A stretch of DNA of 64,000 nucleotides, taken from assembly GCA_963707665.1 (NCBI GenBank), contig CAVPQU010000009.1, positions 124,001 through 188,000 on the forward strand. Direction: 5' to 3'. The position numbers and the translations under genes are program-made. Numbering within the stretch: the stretch's first letter is position 1; the number at the start of each line of letters is the position of its first letter. The notes beneath the pieces are model-generated. The model made no database searches. It was not told where the DNA came from and was given only the letters and a program-made list of their open reading frames with translations. The DNA comes from DATJCV01 sp963707665. GTDB lineage: Bacteria; Pseudomonadota; Gammaproteobacteria; Burkholderiales; Burkholderiaceae_D. Of this stretch, positions 43,817 to 52,706 are shown one piece after another.

Positions 43817-45319
43817 TCAGCTTTCGCCCATGCCTTCAGCTGGCTTCGCTGCGACGGCGCCGGCGCGCACCTTGTCTTCGATGCGCCGCCCGACGTCTGC
43901 ATCGACACTTTTCCAGTAGTCGAAGGCGCGCTCCAGCACAGGGCTGCGCACACCGCCGAGCAAGCTGCCCGCGACCTGGTCGACCAACGCTTCACGCTGG
44001 GCATCGTTGAATACCTCGCGCACCAGAGTGCCGGCCTGGCCGAAGTCGTCGTCTTCGGCATGCAGCGTGTAGGCACTGCGCACCATCGCGCCATCGGCTT
44101 CCCAGCCTTCTGCCGCGGGGCCGGTGGTGTCGGCCCAGGGCCGGCCGCCGCTGTTGGGCACATAGACCGGCGCGCTGCCGCTGTGCTGGTAGGCCATCTG
44201 GCCGTCAAACATGTAGGTGTTGACGGGCACCTTTGGCTGGTTCACCGGCAACTGGTGGAAGTTGGTGCCGATGCGGTTGCGCTGCGCATCGGCGTAGGCG
44301 AACGCCCGGCCCAGCAGCATCTTGTCGGGCGACAGGCCGATCCCCGGCACCGTGTTACCGGGAGAAAACGCTGCCTGCTCGATCTGGGCGAAGAAATTCT
44401 CAGGGTTGCGGTTCAGCGTCATCGTGCCGACCCTGATCAGCGGATAGTCCTTGTGCGACCAAGTCTTGGTCAGATCGAACGGGTTGAAACGGTAATTTTT
44501 TGCGTCGGCATAGGGCATCACCTGGATCGACAGGGTCCACTCCGGATACTTGCCGCCGGCAATCGCCTCGAACAGGTCGCGACGGTGAAAATCGGCATCC
44601 TGACCGGCCATGGTGGCGGCTTCGGCGTTGCTGAAGAAAGCCATCCCCTGCTTGGTGTGGAAATGGTACTTCACCCAGAACTTCTCGCCGGCCGCATTGA
44701 CCCACATGTAAGTATGCGAACCGTAGCCATTCATCTGCCGCCAGTTGCGTGGCAGGCCGCGCTCGCCCATCAGGTAAGTGACCTGATGCGCCGTCTCGGG
44801 ATTGCTGGTCCAGAAGTCCCACTGCATGTGGTTGTTGCGCAGGCCAGAGTCAGGCAGCCGCTTCTGGCTGCGGATGAAATGGGGAAATTTCATGGGGTCG
44901 CGCACGAAGAACACCGGCGTGTTGTTGCCCACCAGATCGTAGTTGCCTTCGCTGGTGTAGAACTTCAGCGAAAATCCGCGCACATCGCGCCAAGTGTCGG
45001 GGCTGCCCGATTCGCCTGCCACGGTAGAAAAGCGCGCCAACATCTCCGTGGACGCGCCCTTCTGGAACAATGCGGCCTTGGTGTATTTCGAGACATCCTC
45101 GGTGGTCTGCAGCACGCCGAAGGCACCGGCGCCCTTGGCATGCGGTTGGCGTTCGGGCACCTTTTCGCGGTTGAAGTGCGCCATCTGTTCCAGGAAATGC
45201 ACGTCGTGCAAGACGATCGGGCCGTCGGCGCCGATGGTCAGGGAGTTGCGATCGCTCTCGGCGGGCGCGCCGGAACCGGTCGTCGAACCCGAAACAATGT
45301 TCTTGTCAGCGCTGCTCAT
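43817..45319 (-). CDS. katA: monofunctional haem catalase
   Basis: 500-residue small-subunit (clade 3-type) catalase that removes H2O2. Present: the distal His in VPERQPHAKGAGAFG, the Asn in DLVGNNTPVFFVRDP, RDPMKFPHFIRSQKR, GYGSHTYMWVNAAGEKFWVK, and the proximal haem ligand Tyr in RAFAYADAQRNRIGTNF. ATG 45319 follows AAGGAAATCCC. Frame intact and length normal. It lies opposite the copper operon and beside a YceI gene, consistent with an oxidative and metal stress region. The symbol is generic; katA or katB cannot be told apart. Confidence 0.93.
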   Translation of the reverse strand: MSSADKNIVSGSTTGSGAPAESDRNSLTIGADGPIVLHDVHFLEQMAHFNREKVPERQPHAKGAGAFGVLQTTEDVSKYTKAALFQKGASTEMLARFSTVAGESGSPDTWRDVRGFSLKFYTSEGNYDLVGNNTPVFFVRDPMKFPHFIRSQKRLPDSGLRNNHMQWDFWTSNPETAHQVTYLMGERGLPRNWRQMNGYGSHTYMWVNAAGEKFWVKYHFHTKQGMAFFSNAEAATMAGQDADFHRRDLFEAIAGGKYPEWTLSIQVMPYADAKNYRFNPFDLTKTWSHKDYPLIRVGTMTLNRNPENFFAQIEQAAFSPGNTVPGIGLSPDKMLLGRAFAYADAQRNRIGTNFHQLPVNQPKVPVNTYMFDGQMAYQHSGSAPVYVPNSGGRPWADTTGPAAEGWEADGAMVRSAYTLHAEDDDFGQAGTLVREVFNDAQREALVDQVAGSLLGGVRSPVLERAFDYWKSVDADVGRRIEDKVRAGAVAAKPAEGMGES

Positions 45320-45432
45320 GGGATTTCCTTTGTATGGAGGGTTAAGGGTGTCGCCATCGTGCGCCTGAGTCGAAGTGGGTGGGACAAGGATATCATCCAC
45401 TTCGCTTCAGGCCGGCTGCTATGCGCCGACTT

Positions 45433-46087
45433 TCAGTTCCCCGTGCGTACCCGGTGCAGCGGCCTGACGCACATGCTGCCTGCGCACGGCCCACAAGCCA
45501 GGATGTTGTCGCCCAGTGCCGGCACGATGTCATACCGAAGCGTTTAAGCGTGCCGCTCACTTCGGCGCCGCATGACTCCTTGTTTGACACCGGATGCATG
45601 CCGCATTTCACCTTCGCGACGCAAAAGGTCATCGGCTTCGTAACGCCGAGCATCGTGAAATCACCAGTTACTGACACCGGCTTTCCGCCCTCGAATTTCA
45701 TCGATTTAAACTCGAACGTAAGTGACGGGAATTTTTCGACGTTGAAAAAAGCCGGTGCGGCCACTTCTCACCCAACAGCGTCACGGAAGTATCTATCTTG
45801 TCGCCTACCACGCCGCCCATGCGCTGCGGATTCAATGCCCAGTCGCTCCAGGCGTATTGATTCTCGCGCAGCGTCCACTGTTTGGCCGAGCCCTGCGTCA
45901 CGAAGGTATATACAGCCTCGGAATAAACCTTCTTGGCCTCGGCCTCAAGAAGATCCGGATTGATCACGTTCAGCGCCCGGTCAATGCTCTTGCGTTGAAG
46001 AGAGATCGAAGGCGAGCCGGATTCGACCTTGAACTGGGCGAATGCTACGCCGGAAACCAGTGTGGCTGCGAGGCCGACTCCAACCAT
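45433..46087 (-). CDS. YceI-like secreted protein with unusual N-terminal half, frameshifted
   Basis: From ATG 46087: signal peptide (MVGVGLAATLVSGVAFAQ), then about 85 residues (QRKSIDRALNVINPDLLEAE, AKQWTLRENQYAWSDWALNP) that do not look like YceI. After a shift near 45755 the frame reads AAPAFFNVEKFPSLTFEFKS, VSVTGDFTMLGVTKPMTFCV, KVKCGMHPVSNKESCGAEVS, the C-terminal half of a YceI lipocalin-like protein. Another shift near 45540 gives RYDIVPALGDNILACG and a stop at 45433. It may be a fusion produced by deletion. YceI proteins bind isoprenoid-like molecules in the periplasm. Confidence 0.55.
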
Positions 46088-46479
46088 CTTGAAGAGCTCG
46101 TCAGGATTCGTTCGGAATGGAGACTTCGGGCATATCGATGCGCATAATGCTCTGCTGACTGCGGGATATTGTGGCTATTGTGGCCGGATCCAGTCTGGGT
46201 TGACTGGATGTTTCGGCCTTAAGTTCGACTGTCGTGCGCCGATTCGCATGAATTTTCTTTCTGCAATTATTTGACCCATTAACGGCATCAAGGTAATTGG
46301 CGTCTGTGACTGTACAAACCTGTAGTAAACGTCCACTGGATACGTGCTGCGGATGCATTACGGTCGCTTTGCCAAGCGGCCACCTTCAGCGCAAGTGTTT
46401 CTCATTTTGCAATACGGCGTGTGAATCGCCCCGGTTGTACCAGACACTTCTAAGCCTATAAATTGAGGTTTAGAGGGGA
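46088..46479. other. gap between the YceI-like gene and the IS remnant
   Basis: No convincing gene, repeat or terminator. Bases from about 46436 (TTGTACCAGACACTTCTAA) may belong to the left end of the IS3-type element, but its terminal repeat partner was not located. Confidence 0.35.
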
Positions 46480-47055
46480 GTGTCACGGGTACGAAGCGAT
46501 TTACAGAAGAATCCAAGATCGAAGCGGTCAAGCCAATAACGGAACGCGGACATGTCGTGGCGAAGGTGGTCGGCCGGCTGCCGTGCTGGCGCCGAATCAC
46601 CTGCAGCGACAGTTGATGTGACTGAACCGAATCGGGTCTGGGTCACGGATATCACATATATCCGTACACATGAAGGTTGGCTGTTTCTAGCTGTGGTACT
46701 TGCTCTGTTCTCGCGTCAGGAGATCGGCTGGTTCATGGGTCCGCGCATGGATCAGGAACTCGCGTTGAACGCCTTGCTGATGGCCGTCCGGCGTCGGCAA
46801 CCCAAACAAACCGTCATGGTGCATTCGGACCAGGGAAGCCAATTCAGCAGCTACGACCGGCAAGCGTTTCTCAAGGCGCACAATCTGCAGCAGAGTATGA
46901 GTCGACGCGGAAACTGCCATCACAATGCGGTCGCTGAAAGCTGATTACTCAAGCGGGAATGGATTCGACGAAAGACTGATACGACGCGACAGGAGGCACG
47001 GCAGGATGTGTTCGATTACATCCAGATGTTCTATAACCCAAAACGGCATCGCTGA
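46480..47055 (+). mobile_element. decayed IS3-family insertion sequence (orfA start fused to orfB core)
   Basis: The element begins with an OrfA N-terminus in the frame of 46482 (TKRFTEESKIEAVKPITERG, then HVVAKVVGRL). This runs, after an internal loss of the rest of orfA and the orfB N-terminus, into the integrase core: APNHLQRQ, then DVTEPNRVWVTDITYIRTHE (first Asp), VMVHSDQGSQFSSYDRQAFL (second Asp) and SMSRRGNCHHNAVAES with the final Glu. A further frame change at about 46940 leads to LLKREWIRRKTDTTRQEARQ, DVFDYIQMFYNPKRHR and TGA 47055. About half of a normal 1.2-kb IS3 element is present, with at least two frame breaks, so it cannot move by itself. Confidence 0.8.
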
Positions 47056-47097
47056 ACGCTTCGAGCCTGCTCTTTCCTATTACCGCCTTGCTTGCCC

Positions 47098-47517
47098 TCA
47101 AGTGCCCGATTTTTGATAGAGCACCATTTGGGTGCAGCGAAAGAGGGCAATGGTCTTGCCGGACTCTCTGTGGGTCACCACCGCATCCCATACCTGGGTG
47201 GTCTTGCCAAGATGCACCGCCTTGGCCGTGCATTCGATGGTTCCATCTCGGGCAGTGCCGAGATGGTTCGACTTGAGCTCGATGGTGGTGAAGCCGGTCG
47301 CGCCTTCCGGCAGATTGGCGATGCAGCCATAGCCTGCCGATGTATCGGCAAGCGTAACGATGCTTCCCGCGTGCAGGAAGCCATTCGGCGCCATCAATGC
47401 TTTCCTAACGGGCAGTTCTGCCCGCACCTCCGAGCTATCGACATGAGTGATGACGATTCCGAGGTGGCCCGGTAGATTCTCCGTGCCTCGATGGTTGAAT
47501 TGATCCGGGGTGAGCAT
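47098..47517 (-). CDS. PaaI-family hot-dog thioesterase
   Basis: 139-residue acyl-CoA thioesterase-like protein. The family motif LMAPNGFLHAGSIVTLADTS (HGG-like, with Asn and His) and the later GFTTIELKSNHLGTARDGTI and ECTAKAVHLGKTTQVWDAVV are typical of PaaI/YbgC-type hot-dog proteins, which hydrolyse phenylacetyl-CoA or other acyl-CoA thioesters. Intact frame, ending just beside the IS remnant. Substrate not predictable. Alone on its strand apart from the exporter gene further right. Confidence 0.85.
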   Translation of the reverse strand: MLTPDQFNHRGTENLPGHLGIVITHVDSSEVRAELPVRKALMAPNGFLHAGSIVTLADTSAGYGCIANLPEGATGFTTIELKSNHLGTARDGTIECTAKAVHLGKTTQVWDAVVTHRESGKTIALFRCTQMVLYQKSGT

Positions 47518-47711
47518 GAGTTTAGTGTTCCTAAGGTAGCTGCGACGTCAAAATCGTCCGATCGGGCCAAGTATCTGTGTAATCGACAGACATGATCCTC
47601 ATCCTAAATCATAACGGGCCGCAGGCATTGCAAAATATGGCAATGCCTGCGGCCGCATTCAAACAAGCGGTTGTGGCCAGCGACCCCAGACCTGATGTCG
47701 CATAGAGCGCC

Positions 47712-48287
47712 CTAAAATCCGAGCCGTGCCCCGGCGCCAAACAGCGTCGCCAACCCGAGCAGCGCGAAGATCGCCGCCGCAATCCCATGTACCAGACGCA
47801 CCGGAACACGGTTGGCGATACGCCCGCCCAGCAACACCGCCGGCACGTTGGCGATCATCATACCGAGCGTAGTGCCGGCGACCACGGCCAGCAGGCTGTG
47901 GTATTGCGCCGCCAGGGCGACGGTCGCCACCTGGGTCTTGTCGCCCATTTCGGCCAGGAAGAATGCGATCAGCGTGGTGCCGAATACGCCGAATTGGGCG
48001 AAGCGCGCATCCTTCTCGTCCAGCTTGTCGGGAATCAGAATCCAGACCGCCATCGCCAGGAACGAGATGCCGAGCACCCAGCGCATGGTGTGCGGCTCCA
48101 GCAGCGATGGAATCCAGGCCCCGAATGCGCCGGCCAGGCCGTGGTTGACCAGGGTCGACACCAGGATGCCGAGGATGATCGGTATCGGCTTGCGGAATTT
48201 GGCGGCCAGCAGGAATGCCAGCAACTGCGTTTTGTCGCCGATTTCGGCGAGGGCGACGATGCCCGTAGAGACGAGAAATGCTTCCAA
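47712..48287 (-). CDS. TMEM165/GDT1 family manganese exporter
   Basis: About 191 residues, six membrane helices in two repeats, each with the family motif E-x-G-D-K-T: VALAEIGDKTQLLAFLLAAK and FFLAEMGDKTQVATVALAAQ. Bacterial members export Mn2+ (MneA/MntX type). The frame opens at TTG 48317, but TTG 48287 is the better start: GGGAG lies 6 bases before it and homologues begin with EAFLVSTG. A yybP-ykoY manganese riboswitch precedes the gene (48350-48460), which independently supports Mn2+ as the substrate and indicates induction by high Mn2+. Confidence 0.9.
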   Translation of the reverse strand: MEAFLVSTGIVALAEIGDKTQLLAFLLAAKFRKPIPIILGILVSTLVNHGLAGAFGAWIPSLLEPHTMRWVLGISFLAMAVWILIPDKLDEKDARFAQFGVFGTTLIAFFLAEMGDKTQVATVALAAQYHSLLAVVAGTTLGMMIANVPAVLLGGRIANRVPVRLVHGIAAAIFALLGLATLFGAGARLGF

Positions 48288-48349
48288 TGATTGCTCCCAG
48301 GCCGGACTGAAAACCAATGACCAACGCGCATCCCCGGCCAGTCCGGAGG

Positions 48350-48460
48350 CACGATGGTCAAAGGTCTCGCCAGGTCGGGAACTGCCTGCGCCATGACCGA
48401 ACGGTCAAGTATGTTGACGCAGGCCCCTTCCGGAAGAAGGGCGGCTACTCCCCAATGACG
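48350..48460 (-). promoter_or_regulatory. yybP-ykoY manganese riboswitch
   Basis: Read on the minus strand, the leader contains the diagnostic elements in order: GGGGAGTAGC (48453-48444), a GCCCTTCTTCCGGAAGGGGC hairpin, GCGTCAACATACT, a hairpin around GACCGTTCGGTC, and GGCGAGACCTTTGACC near 48372-48356. These are the conserved strands of the Mn2+-sensing yybP-ykoY aptamer as in E. coli alx and mntP leaders. The start codon of the downstream GDT1-type exporter is about 65 bases away, leaving room for an expression platform that hides or frees its GGGAG site. Confidence 0.9.
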
Positions 48461-48909
48461 AACGGGATTTTACGACAAATGGCGCAGCGTGTTCACGCAA
48501 GGCTAGGAAAATGGCGCTCATTTTCCTTGGAGACTAGTGAGTTATGCGGGGTATGAGACAAAACGACCAGTATTACTCAATTGTTTCAACAGCATTAAAA
48601 AATACTGCATGTAGTATATGCCTTATGACAAGAATTTGCTGCGTTTTCAAGGTGGTGCTTGCGCCGCTAGAACCGCTCTTTGGCGCTGCACGCTAACATT
48701 CTCCTTCTCTCGGAAAACAGTTCGTCCGGCAACAAACCAGTTTAAACCGGGCAACGCTGGTGGCATAATGCGCAGTCTGACGAGCAGTTGCTTGCGATGC
48801 ACCGCAATCGGACTGCCGGTAAAAATAACCCGGTCTGCCACGCAGCGATAGCAGTATGCGTTGCGGCCGTGACAGACTCCATAACAACTTTCACCCCTCG
48901 GAGAAACAG
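48461..48909. other. gap between the riboswitch leader and livK
   Basis: No gene recognised. A 9-bp hairpin (AGGAAAATG 48505-48513 with CATTTTCCT 48519-48527) lies near the riboswitch end and could stop transcription from either side. The AT-rich part around 48570-48620 (AATTGTTTCAACAGCATTAA) is the most likely promoter area for livK. Confidence 0.35.
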
Positions 48910-50070
48910 ATGCGCATCCACCAATTGCTCAAGACCATGCCCTTGCTTCTGATCGGGGCAGGGCTCATCAGTTCGGCTGCCGCCGCCGACATCAAGCTCG
49001 GCGTCGCCGAAGCCTTGACCGGCCCGGCCGGAAAATACGGCACCGCCATTCGTAACGGCTTCACGCTGGCTGCCGACGAAATCAATGCCAAAGGCGGCAT
49101 CAACGGCAACAAACTGGCGCTGGTGATTGAAGATGAACAGGGCAAGAAAGAGGAAGCGATCAACGTTTTCAAAAAGCTGATTTTCCAGGATAAGGTACTG
49201 GCAGTATTCGGTCCGACGCTGTCCAATTCGGCCTTTGCCGCCGACCCGATCGCGAATGCCGCCAAGGTAGTCGTGTTCGGCACCAGCAATACCGCCGACG
49301 GCATTACGGCGATGGGCCCCTACACCTTCCGCAATTCTGTAATGGAATCTGACGTGCTGCCGGTCACCACCCGCGTCGCAGTCAAGCATTTCGGCCTGAA
49401 AAAAGTGGCAGTCATCTACGGTAACGACGATGCTTTCACCAAAGCCGGCTACGATGCCTTCAAGGTGGCGTTGGCAGACCAGAAAATTCCGGTTACCACG
49501 ACCGAAACCTATGCCAAGGGCGACGTCGACTTCAAAGCGCAGCTGACCAAGATCAAGGCCACGAATCCGGATGCGATCGTCTGCTCCTGCCTGGCCGAAG
49601 AAGCCGGCAATATCATCCTGCAAACGCGTTCGCTCGGCATGAAACAGCCGTTCATCGGCGGCAACGGTTTCAACTCGCCGAAGCTGTTTGAAATCGCCAA
49701 GGAAGCAGCCGATAACACCATCATGGGCAGTCCGTGGTCATCGGAAAATACGGCGCCGGCCAACAAAGCCTTCATCGCCGCCTATCAAGCCAAGTTCAAG
49801 GCTGACCCGGACCAGTTTGCCGCGCAAGCGTTTGATGCACTGCATATCATGGCCGAAGCGCTGAAAGGCGTGAAGTTGTCCGGCAATCTGGAGGCAGACC
49901 GTGCCGCCGTAGCGAAAGCGCTGCCAGCCGTAAAATGGGACGGTGCCACTGGCCCCTTCGCTTTCCGCCCTGCCCCGCCTTCCAAGGATGGCAAGCCAGT
50001 CGGCTACGATGCGCAGCAAGATGCCATCGTCAACATCGGCAAAAGCAACAAATTTGTATTGCTGAAGTAA
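48910..50070 (+). CDS. livK: branched-chain amino-acid ABC transporter binding protein
   Basis: 386-residue periplasmic binding protein (LivJ/K family). Signal peptide to about residue 25 (MPLLLIGAGLISSAAAADIK), mature start IKLGVAEALTGPAGKYGTAI, then LALVIEDEQGKKEEAINVFK and VFGPTLSNSAFAADPIANAA. ATG 48910 follows CTCGGAGAAAC. It heads livK-H-M-G-F. The gap to livH is 121 bases, so there may be a partial terminator or processing site (weak hairpin GCTGAA/TTCAGC at 50112-50131), which would let the binding protein be made in excess. Confidence 0.92.
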   Translation: MRIHQLLKTMPLLLIGAGLISSAAAADIKLGVAEALTGPAGKYGTAIRNGFTLAADEINAKGGINGNKLALVIEDEQGKKEEAINVFKKLIFQDKVLAVFGPTLSNSAFAADPIANAAKVVVFGTSNTADGITAMGPYTFRNSVMESDVLPVTTRVAVKHFGLKKVAVIYGNDDAFTKAGYDAFKVALADQKIPVTTTETYAKGDVDFKAQLTKIKATNPDAIVCSCLAEEAGNIILQTRSLGMKQPFIGGNGFNSPKLFEIAKEAADNTIMGSPWSSENTAPANKAFIAAYQAKFKADPDQFAAQAFDALHIMAEALKGVKLSGNLEADRAAVAKALPAVKWDGATGPFAFRPAPPSKDGKPVGYDAQQDAIVNIGKSNKFVLLK

Positions 50071-50191
50071 GCGGCAGCAAGTATTTCGAGCACACTCGAA
50101 GGATGACGCGCTGAAGGTATTTTTTCAGCAAGAAGCAACGAGGCATTTTCGGCTACCGCCCAAAATGCCTCCGTTTTAATCTGCAGGCACC

Positions 50192-51073
50192 ATGCTCGAA
50201 CAACAACTCATCAATGCGCTGTCGCTGGGCAGCGTCTACGCGCTCTTTGCGCTGGGCTTCACACTGATATTCGGTGTGCTGGGCGTCATCAATCTTTCGC
50301 ATGGCGCGATCTTCATGCTGGGCAGCTATTCCGCCCTGCTGTTGGTTGAAAAACTGGCGCTGCCGCTCTGGCTGGCCCTGCTGGTAGCCATGCTGGTGGC
50401 TGGCGCAATCGGCCTCGCGGTCGATTACCTGATTTTAAGGCCGTTGCGGGCACGCAACGTCTCACACCTGATTCCGATGATCGCCACGATTGGTGTCGCG
50501 ATCATGCTGACCAATCTGGCGCAAGGCCTGTTCGGCGCCGAAAACAAGCGCTTCCCGGTCGGCACGATTCCGGAACAGAGCTTCAATTGGGGCCATTTGC
50601 ACCTGACTGAGCTGCAAATTGGCATCGTCGGCATTTCGGTCGCACTGATGGTCATCCTGCTGGTCGTCATGCGCCGCACGCAACTGGGACGCGCATTGCG
50701 TGCCATTGCCGAATCACCGCGAGCCGCCTACCTGCTCGGCATCAACGTCGAAGGCCTGTTCTACCTGACTTCGTTTGCTGCAGCGGCACTGGGTGGCGCG
50801 GCCGGCGTGCTGGTTGGCCTGTCGTTCAACGCGATTTCCCCGTTCATGGGACAGCCGATGCTGCACAAGGGTATCGCCGTGATCATCCTGGGCGGCATGG
50901 GCGATATCCGCGGCGCCATGATTGGCGGCCTGTTCCTCGGCTTCGCCGAAGTGCTGACCGTAGCGTATATCTCCAGCGATTTCCGCGACGCGGTGGCGTT
51001 CGGATTGCTGTTCCTGATCTTGTTGGTCAAACCCTCGGGCATGTTTGGCAAAGTACTGGAAAGAAAGGCCTGA
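50192..51073 (+). CDS. livH: branched-chain amino-acid ABC transporter permease LivH
   Basis: 293 residues, about eight membrane helices. The N-terminus LEQQLINALSLGSVYALFAL and the GFTLIFGVLGVINLSHGAIF segment are the LivH hallmark; the cytoplasmic coupling loop GRALRAIAESPRAAYLLGIN contacts the ATPases. One of the two permeases with LivM, which starts one base after its stop. Intact. Confidence 0.94.
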   Translation: MLEQQLINALSLGSVYALFALGFTLIFGVLGVINLSHGAIFMLGSYSALLLVEKLALPLWLALLVAMLVAGAIGLAVDYLILRPLRARNVSHLIPMIATIGVAIMLTNLAQGLFGAENKRFPVGTIPEQSFNWGHLHLTELQIGIVGISVALMVILLVVMRRTQLGRALRAIAESPRAAYLLGINVEGLFYLTSFAAAALGGAAGVLVGLSFNAISPFMGQPMLHKGIAVIILGGMGDIRGAMIGGLFLGFAEVLTVAYISSDFRDAVAFGLLFLILLVKPSGMFGKVLERKA

Positions 51074-51074
51074 C

Positions 51075-51944
51075 ATGCTTGAATGGTGGGAAGGTTTCTG
51101 GGCAACTTATAGCGCCGTGGTGTACGGCATCGGCGTCAACGCGATGCTGGCGCTGTCGATTTACGTCACGCTGTCGTGCGGCCTGCTGTCGCTGGCGAAT
51201 GCCGCCTTCATGGGTATCGGCGCCTACGCAGCGGCCATGATCAGCATGAACAGCGGCTTGTCGTTTCCGCTGGCACTGGCCGCCGGCGCGGTGCTGCCGG
51301 CGCTGGTGGCGCTGATCATCGGCATTCCGACACTGCGGCTGTCGGGCGTATATCTGGCGATGGCGACACTCGGCTTCGGCGAGGTCGTGCGCGTAATCGT
51401 ATTGAACATGGAAAGCACCGGCGGCCCGATGGGCTTGAATGGCATTCCGCTGAAAACCGAGTTCTGGCACATAGCGCTGCTGCTGGCGCTAACGTTGTTC
51501 GTCCTCGGCCGCATCCGACGCTCGAAGATCGGTCGCGCCTTCGAGGCGATCAAAGCGGACGAAGTGGCGGCGCGCCTGATGGGCGTCAACGTCCCAGCCT
51601 ACAAGCTGTTTGCGTTCGTGCTGGGGGCGGCGATCGCCGGCGTCGCCGGCGGCCTCAACGCACACTACACGTTTACCATCGGGCCCAACAATTACGCCTT
51701 TGAAAACGCGGTCGACATCCTGACGATGGCGGTGTTCGGCGGCGTCGGCAACCTGATCGGACCGACCATCGGCGGCACGATCCTGACGCTGTTGCCCGAG
51801 GTCTTGCGGTATCTGAAAGAATTCCGGCTCGCCATCAACGGCCTGATTCTGATCGTGGTTGTGCTGTATCTGCCGAACGGCATCTGGGACCCGCGCCGGA
51901 TTCACGCCTTTTGGCAGCGACGCAAAGCACGGAAGGGCCAGTGA
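51075..51944 (+). CDS. livM: branched-chain amino-acid ABC transporter permease LivM
   Basis: 289 residues with about eight helices. LivM signatures: LSCGLLSLANAAFMGIGAYA, RLSGVYLAMATLGFGEVVRV, the coupling loop GRAFEAIKADEVAARLMGVN and FGGVGNLIGPTIGGTILTLL. It starts one base after livH and its stop overlaps the livG start (TGATG). Intact frame. Confidence 0.94.
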   Translation: MLEWWEGFWATYSAVVYGIGVNAMLALSIYVTLSCGLLSLANAAFMGIGAYAAAMISMNSGLSFPLALAAGAVLPALVALIIGIPTLRLSGVYLAMATLGFGEVVRVIVLNMESTGGPMGLNGIPLKTEFWHIALLLALTLFVLGRIRRSKIGRAFEAIKADEVAARLMGVNVPAYKLFAFVLGAAIAGVAGGLNAHYTFTIGPNNYAFENAVDILTMAVFGGVGNLIGPTIGGTILTLLPEVLRYLKEFRLAINGLILIVVVLYLPNGIWDPRRIHAFWQRRKARKGQ

Positions 51945-52706
51945 TGCTGAAGTTTAATCAAATCAGTAAGAATTTCGGCGGTCTGCAGGTTCTATCTGAC
52001 GTCAACTTCAACGTACCGCAGGGCGGCATCTTTCGGCCTGATCGGTCCCAATGGAGCCGGCAAGACCACTGTCTTCAACCTGGCGACCGGCTTGCTGCGC
52101 GCCTCGGCCGGCAGCATCGAATTCAATGGCCAGGATCTGAGCGGCATTCCGCCGCACCGCATTACCGACCTCGGCATCGCCCGCACTTTCCAGAACATTC
52201 GTATTTTCAAGGAAATGACGCTGCTGGAAAACGTCGTGGTCGGTATGCATGACCATCTCGATTATGGCTTTACCGGACTACTGCTGAACCTGCCGTCGTT
52301 TCGCAAGATCGAGGCGGCCGCGCGCGAGCGGGCGTTGGAACTGCTGTCCTGGGTCAAGCTCGACCACAAGGCGATGATGCTGGCCGACAGCCTCTCTTAT
52401 GGCGAACAGCGCCGGCTGGAATTTGCGCGGGCGCTGGCGACCAAGCCGAAGCTGCTGCTGCTGGACGAGCCGGTGGCAGGCATGAATCCGGCCGAAAAAT
52501 CGGAATTGATGGTGGAAATCCTCAACATCAAGCAACGCGGCTTCAGCGTTTTCTTGATCGAACACGACATGCGCTTCGTAATGGGCTTGTGCGACCGCGT
52601 CGCGGTGCTGAACTTCGGCCGCATCATTGCCGAGGGACCACCCGACGAAATCAAGAACAACCCGGAAGTCATCGAAGCGTACCTGGGCAAGGAAGAAGAC
52701 GAATGA
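51944..52706 (+). CDS. livG: branched-chain amino-acid ABC transporter ATPase LivG, frameshifted
   Basis: First nucleotide-binding subunit. ATG 51944 gives MLKFNQISKNFGGLQVLSDV, then after QGGIF the reading must shift near 52030 (probably one extra T in ATCTTTCGG) to GLIGPNGAGKTTVFNLATGL, the Walker A. Next come GIARTFQNIRIFKEMTLLEN (Q loop), the signature SYGEQRRLEFARAL, Walker B LLLLDEPVAGMNP and the H loop IEHDM. Length about 253, normal. The stop overlaps the livF start by four bases. A true loss would disable the transporter, so an indel error is likely. Confidence 0.9.

Noticed and set aside
43808..45547. 579-codon plus-strand open frame opposite catalase
   Set aside because: Antisense shadow; the catalase frame has all active-site residues.
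46101..46358. 85-codon minus-strand ORF next to the IS relic
   Set aside because: No ribosome site or family match; codon use is unlike the neighbours.
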